This document shows positions 17,630 to 26,359 of a stretch of DNA of 64,000 nucleotides, in pieces (the stretch's first letter is position 1; every line of letters starts with the position of its first letter). The notes under the pieces were generated by a model. The model was not told where the DNA came from. It searched no databases and saw nothing but the letters and a program-made list of their open reading frames with translations. The position numbers and the translations under genes are program-made. The DNA is from SXNM01 sp964586155. Lineage in GTDB: Bacteria; Myxococcota_A; UBA9042. The stretch spans positions 62,001-126,000 of the forward strand of contig CAZPHC010000018.1 of NCBI GenBank assembly GCA_964586155.1. The letters run 5' to 3'.

Positions 17630-18342
17630 GAGGCCCTCCGCGCGGCGTCGTCGGCGTTGGGGCGATCCGGGCCGGTGCCGATGGTGCCCGGCGCGGCCGA
17701 GACGTAGGCCAGCACCAGGTTGGCGAGCACGTCGGCGCCAGACATCAGGGCGATCACCTTGCGCTGCAGGACGTTGTAGATGGCCACCGCAGGCAGGGCG
17801 ACGGCGATGCCGACGGCGGTGGTGACGAGCGCCTCGGCGATCGACGACATCACCGCCTGGGACGCCACCTGCGACGCGGCACTGGCACCGTGGCCCGGCG
17901 CGCCGTGGCCGAGCTCCTCGAAGGCGCCGATGATGCCGATCACCGTGCCGAACAGGCCGACGAACGGGGCATTGTTGCCGAGCGTGCCGAGGAAGGCGAG
18001 GCGGCGCTCGAGGCCGGATCGCTCGAGCTCCATCGCGCTGCGCATCGCCTTGTCGACGGCGGCCGGGCCGAGGTGCGCCAGGCGCAGGCCGGCCGCCGCG
18101 ATCGCCGCAGCCACCGCCGGGCTGGCATCGAGCGCGGCGAGCGCCGCCTGCACGTCGCCATGGACCAAGGTCCGGTCCAACTCCGCGGCGAGCGCGCGGA
18201 TATCGCCCGCACGCGCCTGCAGGACCTGCCAACGCTCGACAGCCACCGCGACGCTGACGGCCGAGAGCGCGGCCAGGAGCCAGAGCACCCACGTCGCGCC
18301 GGCGGTGACCATCAGTTGCTTGATCGCCTCGACGGGTTCCAT
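17626..18342 (-). CDS. exbB: ExbB/TolQ proton channel subunit
   Basis: 238 residues with three membrane helices: one near the N-terminus (WVLWLLAALSAVSVAVAV) and two in the C-terminal half. GTLGNNAPFVGLFGTVIGII is the ExbB/TolQ/MotA signature and ALVTTAVGIAVALPAVAIYN the third helix. A cytoplasmic helical region lies between. ATG 18342 follows AGGAG by five nt; an upstream in-frame ATG at 18354 lies inside that ribosome-binding region. It is 142 nt downstream of the second lipoprotein gene and coupled to exbD. Confidence 0.95.
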   Translation of the reverse strand: MEPVEAIKQLMVTAGATWVLWLLAALSAVSVAVAVERWQVLQARAGDIRALAAELDRTLVHGDVQAALAALDASPAVAAAIAAAGLRLAHLGPAAVDKAMRSAMELERSGLERRLAFLGTLGNNAPFVGLFGTVIGIIGAFEELGHGAPGHGASAASQVASQAVMSSIAEALVTTAVGIAVALPAVAIYNVLQRKVIALMSGADVLANLVLAYVSAAPGTIGTGPDRPNADDAARRAS

Positions 18343-18484
18343 CTCGCTCCTCATCACGCGCAGCGCCGCCGAAGGGCCCACGGCGCCCCCTGCTTGGCAC
18401 AATCGCCGGCGTTGGCGACAAAATCGCAGCTTTCGCCGCGGGGCGACGGCCTGCGGGCGCGCCCGACGCGCGTGGTCGGCGACC

Positions 18485-19576
18485 TCAGAGCGCCTTGCGC
18501 GTCGGGCACTCCCCTTCGCCCTGGAAGTCGCCGAGCGTCCGGGCCTGGGCCTCGACGAAGTCCCGGCCGGTCACGATCGGCACCAGCGCGCCCGAGAGGT
18601 TGTAGCTCTCGGCCGGGAAGAGCTGCGACGCCTTGGTCGCCTGCAGCTCCTCCAGCGTCGCCTGGCCGTCGTGGTTCAGATCGGCGTCGGCGAGCCATTG
18701 CGCACGTCGGGTCGTGATCTCGGCGCCCTGTGTCACGTTGCTGAAGAACCAATGGTCGCCGTGGATCGTCGGCTTGATCTGCACCGTGCCACCCGAGGGG
18801 ACGGCGAAGCCGGCGTCGCCGCTCGGCGGGGCGCAATCGTCGAACGAGGTCGGCACCTGCAGCAGCCAGTCGAAGGCGATCTGCTTGGCCGCGACGCAGC
18901 TCGAAGGATCGCCCGGCTTGCACGATTGGCCGTCAGCCTTGGTGATCGTGCCCGCGACGTGGAGCGAGGCGCCGGCCTGGACCAGGCGTTGGTACTCCGC
19001 GTCGCTGACACCGGCGGCGCGGCCGACGCCCGCGCTCGCGGCCCCGAGATCGAAGCCGAACCGATCCCAGCGCACCGCGGCGACGTCGTCGAATCGGCTC
19101 AGGACCAGGCCACCGCCGGGGACGTCGAGCAGGTTCACCATCGTCAACGCCGGATCCCGCAGGCTCGCGCTGCTGTCGGCCGAGCGCCCGGCCCGGATGT
19201 TGCCGATGACGATGGTGAAGGCGCTGTAGTCGACCTTCCAGCCGTCGACGATCTCCTCGTCGCCGCTGCCCGGCGCGACGCCCTCGGGGATGCTGTCCTC
19301 TGGCTCGACGAAGACGACGACCGTGCCCGTCGCGGCGGTCTCGCTGCCGCAGCCCGCCAGGGCGAGCGGGGCGAGCAGCGCGAGCAGCGCGAACGGGGCG
19401 AACGGGGCGAACGGGGCGAACGGGGCGAACGGGGCGAACGCCGACGCCGTCGAGCGCGCCACCATCGACCCGGCGCGACGCAGCCAGGAGGATCGCGGTC
19501 GTGCGCCTCGTCCCGCGAGGTTCGCGCGTGCAGTCCCGAGCTGGGGACGGAACGGGGATGGGATCTGCTGGTGCAT
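18485..19576 (-). CDS. EF-hand-containing lipoprotein of the TonB operon, unknown family
   Basis: 363 residues. ATG 19576 follows AAGGAG. A long n-region leads to a hydrophobic stretch made of repeated Ala-Pro-Phe triplets and a perfect lipobox LAGC (Cys76). The mature part has IVDGWKVDYSAF, LLDVPGGG, and, at about residues 296-310, DADLNHDGQATLEEL, a canonical EF-hand calcium loop. Key patterns (VDGW, LLDxP, then a WD segment, then a GTxTK strand) are shared with the lipoprotein encoded just upstream, so the two are paralogues. I recognise no family. Its place between a TonB receptor and ExbBD suggests a surface or periplasmic partner of that receptor, binding substrate or metal; this is inference. 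Confidence 0.8.
   Translation of the reverse strand: MHQQIPSPFRPQLGTARANLAGRGARPRSSWLRRAGSMVARSTASAFAPFAPFAPFAPFAPFALLALLAPLALAGCGSETAATGTVVVFVEPEDSIPEGVAPGSGDEEIVDGWKVDYSAFTIVIGNIRAGRSADSSASLRDPALTMVNLLDVPGGGLVLSRFDDVAAVRWDRFGFDLGAASAGVGRAAGVSDAEYQRLVQAGASLHVAGTITKADGQSCKPGDPSSCVAAKQIAFDWLLQVPTSFDDCAPPSGDAGFAVPSGGTVQIKPTIHGDHWFFSNVTQGAEITTRRAQWLADADLNHDGQATLEELQATKASQLFPAESYNLSGALVPIVTGRDFVEAQARTLGDFQGEGECPTRKAL
19391..19440. repeat. 9-bp tandem repeat inside a signal peptide
   Basis: Five and a half copies of GAACGGGGC (units begin at 19391, 19400, 19409, 19418 and 19427). On the minus strand they encode Ala-Pro-Phe repeats in the hydrophobic core of the lipoprotein signal peptide. Copy-number slippage would stay in frame and change the length of the signal core. 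Confidence 0.9.
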
Positions 19577-19647
19577 GGTCAGCTCCTTGGGATGTGCCGT
19601 AGTGGCAGTTGACTGTGGAAGCGGTGGCACGCGCCTGCGCCGTCGAC

Positions 19648-20400
19648 TCATGGCTCGCCCCAGCGCAAGGTCGGTGGCGCGTTCGCGGTCATCGCGAGGA
19701 TCAGCGCGTTGCCGGGGCCGGAGCCGCCGTCGAGCCAGACCGCGTCGCCTGGGATGGCGGCGATCGCCCCGATGTCCACGTGCTGCCACCACGCCGCGAG
19801 ATCGAAGCGGACGCTCAGGGGCTGGCCGTCCGCCGCGACGGTGAGCGAGGCGGGCGCGCCCTGGACGACGCGGGTCCCGGCGTGCTGCGGCGCGACGTCG
19901 AGGTCGACGACGAAGCGGACGACGCGCTCGCCCTTGGTCGCGGTGCCGTGGAAGATCGCGCTGTGCCCGGACGGCGCGCCCGCAGTGGCCTTGGCCTTGG
20001 TCCAGGCCGCGACGTGCGAGATGCCGTAGTCCCAGGTCGCCGAGCGCGCAGAGCCGCTGTTGCCGTGCAGCGTGCCGAGCGGCTGCGGCGCAGGATCGAG
20101 CAGGTCGACGGTCGTGCTCGTGACCAGCTCGGCCAGCGCGCTCGGGCAGAGGTCGGGCGACGCGGCGGCGGTCGTGCATAGGTACAGGGGGCCGAACCCG
20201 ACGCGGGCGATGTCGAACTGCAGCGCCCAGCCGTCGACGACGAGCGCGCCGGGCGGCACGGCGTGCGCGATCACGGAGGTCTGGACCGGCTCCGGCCCCG
20301 AGGCCTCGCAGCCTGCCAGCGCCAGGGCGCACAGCGCACCGATCAGGCGAGCCTGCAGCGAGAGGGTGCGACGCGATGGCGTGGCGGCTGCGTGCGACAT
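19648..20400 (-). CDS. Lipoprotein of the TonB operon, paralogue of the downstream one, unknown family
   Basis: 250 residues. ATG 20400 follows AGGAG; the lipobox LALAGC gives Cys31 as the first mature residue. The mature protein begins with Ser/Ala-rich sequence, then LVVDGWALQFDIARVGFG, a TCP-like CTTAAASPDLC segment with two Cys, VDLLDPAPQPLGTL, SATWDYGIS and HGTATKGE. The same landmarks occur in the next gene, so these are tandem paralogues of an unrecognised beta-rich family. It starts only eight nt after the receptor stop and is certainly in the same operon. A role as a receptor partner or substrate-capturing surface protein fits the context but is not shown by sequence. Confidence 0.8.
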   Translation of the reverse strand: MSHAAATPSRRTLSLQARLIGALCALALAGCEASGPEPVQTSVIAHAVPPGALVVDGWALQFDIARVGFGPLYLCTTAAASPDLCPSALAELVTSTTVDLLDPAPQPLGTLHGNSGSARSATWDYGISHVAAWTKAKATAGAPSGHSAIFHGTATKGERVVRFVVDLDVAPQHAGTRVVQGAPASLTVAADGQPLSVRFDLAAWWQHVDIGAIAAIPGDAVWLDGGSGPGNALILAMTANAPPTLRWGEP

Positions 20401-20408
20401 CCTGGCTC

Positions 20409-23033
20409 CTAGAGCTGCACCGCGAGCGTCGCCAGCACCGTGCGGGGCGCGCCTGCGGCGACGTGGGTCGCGGGGATCAGCGACGGCAGCGGCGTCGTCT
20501 GCCAATCCGAGACGAACGAGTACGCGGTCGCCGCGTAGCCGGTGTCGAGGAGGTTGCTCACCTGGACGCCGAGCTCCACCGCGCGCCAACGCAGGGAAGC
20601 CGAGGCGTCGATCAGGGTCACGGCTGGCGTCGATCCGCGGAAGGGCAGCGGCCTCGCGGACATCCACGTCGCGCTGCAGCCAAGCTGGCCACGCAGCGAT
20701 GCCCCGCGGACCTCGCCGAGGCCGTGGTGGGCCGCGACGTCGAGCCGGCCGACGCCGGGCGGCACATAGGGCAACAGCTGCCCGGCCTGCAGCGACGGCA
20801 CGGGCTCCTGCGCGGTCGCAGGCGGCGGCGCGTCGAGCGTCGCTCGCACGACGGTCAGCGACGCCGAGGCGACCAGCCAGGGCAGCGGCCGCAGCAACGC
20901 GTGGACCACGGCGCCGAGTCGGGTCGAAGGCCCGACCTTCTCGAGCTGGCCTTCGCCTGGATCGAACACGAGATCGGTCGACAGGCTGGTGCCGAACGCC
21001 GCCGCAGAGACCTCGAGCCGCGCGCCACGATCGGGAGCCCAGCGGGCCCCGACCTCGGACGAGAGCACGGTGGCGAAGGGCGCGTTCTCGCCCTCTTCGA
21101 GCTGGCGCGCCTGCGGCGAGCGGTAGCCCTGCCCGGCACCCAGGTGCAGCTGCCAGTCGTCCGCCAACCGAACCTCGAGCGACGCCCGCGGCCCCAACGC
21201 GACGCCGAGGGCAGTGCGACGAAACCCGGGGAGATGGCTTTGCTTCTGAAACGACGGGGTCCAGTTGCCCAGGCGGTCGTCGACGTCGAAGGCGAGCACG
21301 TCGACCCGCCCGCCGCCGCGCAGATGCCAGCGCTCGCCGAGCTGCAGGTCGCCGTCGAGGTAGGCACCGAGGTCGCTGCTGACGATGCTGGCGTCGACGC
21401 GGCGGTCCCAGGTCTGGTTCTGCGGCTGCATCAGCAGCGACTGCGTCTGCTCGATCGCGTCGTTGCGTACGCTGAGGCCGGCCTCGAACTGGCCGCGGAT
21501 CTGCGCCGCGAGCGGGATCCACGCGCTTCGGTGAGCGAGCGTCGCGCCCAGGCCGCGGTCATGGTTCGACTGCTCGATCAGGTCGCCGCGGCCGATCCAG
21601 CTCGGGTTCTGCTGCGATCGCTGCAAGAAGCCCGTGAAATTCGTCCGCGAGCGGAAGTCGACCAGCGCCGCCCAGACCAGCAACGAGGTCCGATCGCCCG
21701 CAGCCCGGGCGTTGGTCAGCTCCACGGCGACCTGCACCCGGCTGGTCATCGCGGACTGCGCGCTCGCCGACGGGTTGTCGTAGCTGCCGAGGCGGTCGAC
21801 GAGGCCAGCGTCGATGTCGCCCTGGCGCAGCACGCCGGCGAGCCCGGCCCGCGCCGCATGCGCGACGACGAGCACCCGCCCCTCGACGTCGCCGGGCCCG
21901 TCGAAGCGCATCTGGCCGACGAGCGCGCCCGAGAGCGCGCCCCGGTTGCTGCCGAAGCCGGCGGTCTGGCGCAGCTGCAGCGCGGCGAAGGTCTCGTCCG
22001 CCTCGCTCGCGGGAGCCACGACCAGCGACAAGCCTCGGGTGCCGAACGAACCACCGGTCGCCCGCAGCGCCGTGCCGCGCTCGGCGACGCCGAGGTCGAA
22101 GTCGACGCTGCCGGCGACGGCGAAGTCGCCCTGGCGCGGATCGTAGACGCCCTCGCGCACGCGCAGGCTGCGGACCACGTCGGGCACGACGAAATTCAGG
22201 TCGGCGTAGCCCTGGCCGTGGACGTGTGAGGGCTGGTTGACCGGCACGCCGCCGACCGAGAAGGCGATGTCCTGGCCGTGCTCGGCGTCGAAGCCGCGCA
22301 AAAAGACCTGATGCGCGACGGCATCGCCCTCGGGGCGGGCGACGTACACGCCCGGGGCGGTGCCGAGCATCTCTCCGGCGTTGGCGCGCGGCACGGCGGC
22401 GAGCACGTCGCGCTCGAGCTGGAAGTCGCTGACGGCGCGGGCGGGCGCGTGGCGTTGGCCCTTGACCCGGACCTCGAGCGTCGGCTCGGCGGTCGTCGCC
22501 AGATCACCGGCGGCGGGCGCCTGCCGGCGACCGCCCTCGCTCACGGTCGCGCTCGCGGCAGAGGGCAACGCCGCCGGGCGCGCTTCGACAGGCGCGGCCG
22601 ACGGCGGCTCGAAGCGGAACGGCACGCGGATCCGCGCCGCCACGGCCACGCCGCCCTGCGTGGCGGGCGCGAAGCGCCACGCGCCCATGGCCGCGACGGC
22701 TGCAGCGTCAAAGGCCGCGCCGCCGCTCTGCACGACCTCGATCGCGGACACCCGGCCATCCGCAGCGACGGTCACCCGCAGCACGACGAGCGCGGTCTGG
22801 CGGCGCGCCAACTCCGCCGGGGGATAAAGCGCGTCCACCTTCGCGAGCACCTTGGGCGGCACCGCCTCGCTGGCTTCGGCCGGTTGGGCCGACGCGGGTC
22901 GGGCGCCGACGGGCGGCCAGGCCCCGAGCGCGAGCGCCACCGCGACGGCCCAACGCAGCGCGGCTCGCCGGGCTCGGCGAGGGCTGGACGTTCGAACCTC
23001 GCTGGTGGGGTTGCAGGGCTCCGACGCCGACAC
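20409..23033 (-). CDS. TonB-dependent receptor with an N-terminal TonB-type domain
   Basis: 874 residues. The GTG start at 23033 is supported by GGAG seven nt upstream and a following signal peptide ending near residue 50 (GARPASAQ). Residues 62-142 form a TonB C-terminal-like domain (VVLRVTVAADGRVSAIEV, then MGAWRFAPA), unusual placement for a receptor. The plug begins near 205, with a LERDVLAAVPRANAGEML helix, QVFLRGFDAEHG and VGGVPVNQPSHVHGQGYADL. The latter His-containing loop recurs in some receptors of this group. The 22-strand barrel follows and ends in an aromatic-free but hydrophobic VQL. It is the first gene of an eight-gene operon containing its own ExbB, ExbD and TonB. The substrate is unknown. 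Confidence 0.93.
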   Translation of the reverse strand: MSASEPCNPTSEVRTSSPRRARRAALRWAVAVALALGAWPPVGARPASAQPAEASEAVPPKVLAKVDALYPPAELARRQTALVVLRVTVAADGRVSAIEVVQSGGAAFDAAAVAAMGAWRFAPATQGGVAVAARIRVPFRFEPPSAAPVEARPAALPSAASATVSEGGRRQAPAAGDLATTAEPTLEVRVKGQRHAPARAVSDFQLERDVLAAVPRANAGEMLGTAPGVYVARPEGDAVAHQVFLRGFDAEHGQDIAFSVGGVPVNQPSHVHGQGYADLNFVVPDVVRSLRVREGVYDPRQGDFAVAGSVDFDLGVAERGTALRATGGSFGTRGLSLVVAPASEADETFAALQLRQTAGFGSNRGALSGALVGQMRFDGPGDVEGRVLVVAHAARAGLAGVLRQGDIDAGLVDRLGSYDNPSASAQSAMTSRVQVAVELTNARAAGDRTSLLVWAALVDFRSRTNFTGFLQRSQQNPSWIGRGDLIEQSNHDRGLGATLAHRSAWIPLAAQIRGQFEAGLSVRNDAIEQTQSLLMQPQNQTWDRRVDASIVSSDLGAYLDGDLQLGERWHLRGGGRVDVLAFDVDDRLGNWTPSFQKQSHLPGFRRTALGVALGPRASLEVRLADDWQLHLGAGQGYRSPQARQLEEGENAPFATVLSSEVGARWAPDRGARLEVSAAAFGTSLSTDLVFDPGEGQLEKVGPSTRLGAVVHALLRPLPWLVASASLTVVRATLDAPPPATAQEPVPSLQAGQLLPYVPPGVGRLDVAAHHGLGEVRGASLRGQLGCSATWMSARPLPFRGSTPAVTLIDASASLRWRAVELGVQVSNLLDTGYAATAYSFVSDWQTTPLPSLIPATHVAAGAPRTVLATLAVQL

Positions 23034-23084
23034 GCGAGACTCCGCAGAGGGGGGGCGACCGGGACACAGCGCCCGAACGCGCGC

Positions 23085-23108
23085 TTATTGATAGTCCATT
23101 ATCAACAA
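23085..23108. promoter_or_regulatory. 24-bp palindrome overlapping the receptor promoter, candidate repressor operator
   Basis: Arms TTATTGATA (23085-23093) and TATCAACAA (23100-23108) are complementary at 8 of 9 positions around a 6-nt centre. The palindrome fills the spacer and the -10 of the predicted promoter, the classic place for a repressor. Its TGATA-n6-TATCA core recalls Fur-superfamily boxes, and a His-rich Fur-family gene is in this window at 48175. The regulator is not proven. Confidence 0.6.
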
Positions 23109-23115
23109 AGGTCAA
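23088..23115 (-). promoter_or_regulatory. Promoter of the TonB-dependent receptor operon
   Basis: On the minus strand TTGACC (23115-23110) and TATCAA (23093-23088) are separated by 16 nt. The -35 matches 5 of 6 consensus bases and the -10 four of 6, in an AT-rich island that is exceptional for this window. It lies about 55 nt before the GTG start, and its -35 is within the last codons of the helicase gene. Confidence 0.55.
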
Positions 23116-26100
23116 GAGCGACACCGGTCGGCGCCTGCCCGGCTTCGTCTCCGTCGCCCAACAACGCATGCAGGGTGGCGCGATCCAGCGGCCCCCGTGC
23201 CGGCGAGGGACCGTCCAACTCCCCGAGGATGACGTCGGAGATCCGACCCTTGTGGATCTGGAGCTCGCGAACCCGCGTCTCGACGGTGTCGACGGCCAGC
23301 AGCCGGTAGATGGTCACGACGCGGCGCTGGCCGATGCGATGCGCCCGATCGGCGGCCTGGGCTTCGGCGGCGGGGTTCCACCACGGGTCGAGCAGCAGGA
23401 CGGAGTCGGCGGCGGTCAGCGTCAGCCCGGTCCCGCCCGCGCCGAGGCTGATGAGCATCGCGTCCGCGCCGCCAGCCTGGAAACGCTCGACGCTGCGCTG
23501 TCGTTCGCGAGCGCTGCACCGTCCGTCGAGCCGAAGGATCTGGAACCCCTCTGCTGCCATCGCATCGGCCACGAGGTCCAGGTGCGAGGTGAACTGCGAG
23601 AACACCAGGCAACGGTGGCCCTCGTCGCGCAGCTCGCGGAGCAGCTCGAGCGCACGCTCCAGCTTGGCCGAGCGCAAGGTCGAGGTCGGATCGACCAGGC
23701 GGGGGTGACACGCGAGCTGGCGCAGCCGCGTCATCGCCGCGAAGATCAGCGCGCGCTCTTCGGGCTCCCGTCTGCGCATCGCCTCGACGGCGGCACCGCG
23801 GACGATCTCGTACTGCCGGCGCTCGGCGTCGCCCAACAGCACCGGCACGTCGATCTCGATGCGCGCGGGCAGGTCGTCCGCAACCTGCGCTTTGGTCCGG
23901 CGAAGCCAGAACGGCGCCACGAGCGAAGCGAGGCCTCGAGCCACGGTGGCGTCCGAGGACTCTTCGATCGGCGTCGCGACCGCTTCGAAGAAGTCGCGCC
24001 GATCCCCGAGCAGACCCGGGACCGCGATCGAGATCAGGCTCCAGAGCTCGAGCGCACGGTTCTCGACGGGCGTGCCCGAGAGCAGCAACGAAAACGCCGC
24101 GCGCACCTTCCGCGCCGCGTTCGCGCGCGCCGTGTCGGGGTTCTTGGCCATCTGCGCCTCGTCGTAGACGACCGTGGCGAAGTCCAGCGCCGCGAGGGTA
24201 TCGACATGGCGCGTCAGCGCGGCCCAGCTGCAGAGCAAGAGCGTGCCGGCCCCCGGCGGCGCGGCGACACGCAGCGTGGCGCCGTCGGCGACCACCACGC
24301 GCAGCGACGGCGCAAACTGGGCGGCCTCGGCCTGCCAGACGCGCAGCACCGACGCCGGCGCGACGACCAGCGCAGCCCCCCGCGCGGCCCGATGGAGCAA
24401 GAATGCCAGGGCCTGCACGGTCTTGCCGAGGCCCATGTCGTCGGCGAGCAGCGCGCCGGGCGCCCACGCGGCGGTACGCACCAGGAACTCCAAGCCTTGT
24501 CGTTGGTACGGCCGCAGCTCGGCCCGCAGCGAGCCCGGCACTTCGACCGTCATGGCCATCGCCTGGCCATGCAGCCGCTCGAGACGCTCGACGGCGAGGT
24601 CATGCGCGCCAGCGCCCTGGTCGACGCCTGCCGCGACCGGCTCGGCTCCCACTTCGACGTGCACGCCTTGGCGGAGAAGATCGCGGGCGCGGTTCCACCG
24701 GGCGAGCGCAGCCGAGGGATCATCGCCTTCGCCTGCGCTCGTTGCCAGGTGCCGCTCGACGCGCTGCAGTTGACCACGCAAACGCGCCCGGATCTCGAGC
24801 CAGACGCCGCCGCGGACCTCGACGAAGCGGCGACCATCGCGCATCGCCTCGAGCAGCGTGCGCAACCGGGCCTGCGCGCCGTCGATCTGCACCGTGCCGC
24901 TGAGCCAGTCGACGCGGCTCGGCACACGCAGCGTCAAATCGGGCGGCTCCTGGGCGATCACCATCGGCGCGGTGTCCCAGCGCAAGGCGAGGTTGGCGCT
25001 GTGGGCCTGCAAGGTCGAGAGGAAGGCGAGCGCCCGGTCGGTCTGGTCAAAGCTCCAGCAGAACAACGAGGCGCCGACGGCGGGCAGGCCGAGCGCGGCG
25101 CAGATCGCCGTGGCGTGGGTCAACTCGCTGTCGAGGTCGCGCTCGCACCGCACCAACTCGCCACCCCGCAACGCCAACGCCGTCGCCTCGCCGGCACCCG
25201 GGACCCAGGTCGCCGCGTCGCCGAAGAGCGCGACCCGCAGCGACGCGTGCAGCTGGCCGCCGATGCGCGCCAGACGCATCTCGACCCTGCCGGCGCTGGC
25301 CACCGCAGCGATGTCGAGGCTGGGATGGATCCGCGGCTCGATGCCGACGCGCCGGAGCCGATCGACCTCGGCGACGAGCGCGCGTGCGTCGAGCGCTGGG
25401 ACCGTGCCATCCCGCCCGGCCGGCGAACGCGCCAACGCCTCGACGATCGCCGGCGCCACGGTCAACACGACGAGCTCGCCCCGCTCGGCCCTCAGCCAGA
25501 CGCCGTCGAAGATGCCGGCACCGCCGCTGCCTCGGACCAACGCCGGGTCCAGCTCACGGCCGTCGTCGCTCAAGGTCAGGGCCCAGCCGCCGTCGACGGC
25601 GACGACCGCGACCCCTGCGGCGCCCTTGCGAATCGGCAGCGGGGTCGGGCCCTCGCCGCCGACGCAGATCGACGACCGATGCGCGATCGCGGCCTGCACG
25701 GCGGCCAGGGCGAAGCGGGCAGCCGCGGTCGGATCGCCCATGCCCCAGGCGATCGCCGCGGCGTCGTGCAGGGTGACCACCTGCAACGTGGCGGCGTCCA
25801 GGCCGCCGGGCGCGAGTTCGCGAAGCTGCCGGAGATCCCAGGCCTCGTCCCAGCGTGCGACGCGACGGCCCGCCCCGGCGGACGACGAGGCCGCGCGCAG
25901 CACGGGCACCACGGCGAGGCAACCGTCGGCCTGCCGATCGAGGCGCAGATCCAGCACCTTCCGCTCGGTGTCGCTCCGCTGCGGCAACCAGCTCGGCCAC
26001 GCCGTCGACGCGGGCTCCGGCTCCATCGGCTCGCACGGTTCGCGATCCCAGGGGCCGGCGAGCACGTTCGCCGCGAGCGCCGGGCGCGGCGTGGCGGACG

Positions 26101-26188
26101 TCGGCGGTAGCTCCGACGCGACCCGCATGCCGGTGCGCGCGCGCAAGTCGGCGAGTCGACTCAGGTGATCGGCGGTGGTCGTGGTCAT
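23102..26188 (-). CDS. SNF2-family DEAD/DEAH-box helicase
   Basis: 1028 residues. The N-terminal ~520 residues are poorly conserved and contain a beta-rich region typical of bacterial SNF2 accessory domains. The ATPase motor is complete: motif I DDMGLGKT with Lys589, motif II DEAQ (Asp676, Glu677), motif III LLSGTPVENR, an LLISLGAGGTGL-type motif V (here MLISLGAGGTGLTLTAAD), and motif VI QADRAHRIGQ. Such proteins remodel protein-DNA complexes and in bacteria include RapA-like and defence-associated members. No defence neighbours are visible. ATG 26188 follows GGGAGG. It ends 69 nt before the receptor start, and the receptor promoter overlaps its 3' end. Confidence 0.95.
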   Translation of the reverse strand: MTTTTADHLSRLADLRARTGMRVASELPPTSATPRPALAANVLAGPWDREPCEPMEPEPASTAWPSWLPQRSDTERKVLDLRLDRQADGCLAVVPVLRAASSSAGAGRRVARWDEAWDLRQLRELAPGGLDAATLQVVTLHDAAAIAWGMGDPTAAARFALAAVQAAIAHRSSICVGGEGPTPLPIRKGAAGVAVVAVDGGWALTLSDDGRELDPALVRGSGGAGIFDGVWLRAERGELVVLTVAPAIVEALARSPAGRDGTVPALDARALVAEVDRLRRVGIEPRIHPSLDIAAVASAGRVEMRLARIGGQLHASLRVALFGDAATWVPGAGEATALALRGGELVRCERDLDSELTHATAICAALGLPAVGASLFCWSFDQTDRALAFLSTLQAHSANLALRWDTAPMVIAQEPPDLTLRVPSRVDWLSGTVQIDGAQARLRTLLEAMRDGRRFVEVRGGVWLEIRARLRGQLQRVERHLATSAGEGDDPSAALARWNRARDLLRQGVHVEVGAEPVAAGVDQGAGAHDLAVERLERLHGQAMAMTVEVPGSLRAELRPYQRQGLEFLVRTAAWAPGALLADDMGLGKTVQALAFLLHRAARGAALVVAPASVLRVWQAEAAQFAPSLRVVVADGATLRVAAPPGAGTLLLCSWAALTRHVDTLAALDFATVVYDEAQMAKNPDTARANAARKVRAAFSLLLSGTPVENRALELWSLISIAVPGLLGDRRDFFEAVATPIEESSDATVARGLASLVAPFWLRRTKAQVADDLPARIEIDVPVLLGDAERRQYEIVRGAAVEAMRRREPEERALIFAAMTRLRQLACHPRLVDPTSTLRSAKLERALELLRELRDEGHRCLVFSQFTSHLDLVADAMAAEGFQILRLDGRCSARERQRSVERFQAGGADAMLISLGAGGTGLTLTAADSVLLLDPWWNPAAEAQAADRAHRIGQRRVVTIYRLLAVDTVETRVRELQIHKGRISDVILGELDGPSPARGPLDRATLHALLGDGDEAGQAPTGVALDLC

Positions 26189-26359
26189 GGCATCCTCCCG
26201 GCACCGACCTTGCGGGGTCCATGCGTCGCGCTGTGTCCGAGCCGCGTCGAGGCCGCTCGCTGGCAGTCAGGTCGGCAATTCGGCAGAATGCGCTCGCGGC
26301 TCCGGGCGTTTCCTTGCGGACCCGCGCGTCCAGACCGGCGCGACCACGAGGTGAGACGG

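Noticed and set aside
23168..26110. 980-codon plus-strand frame antisense to the SNF2 helicase
   Set aside because: All helicase motifs are on the minus strand; the plus frame is a shadow.
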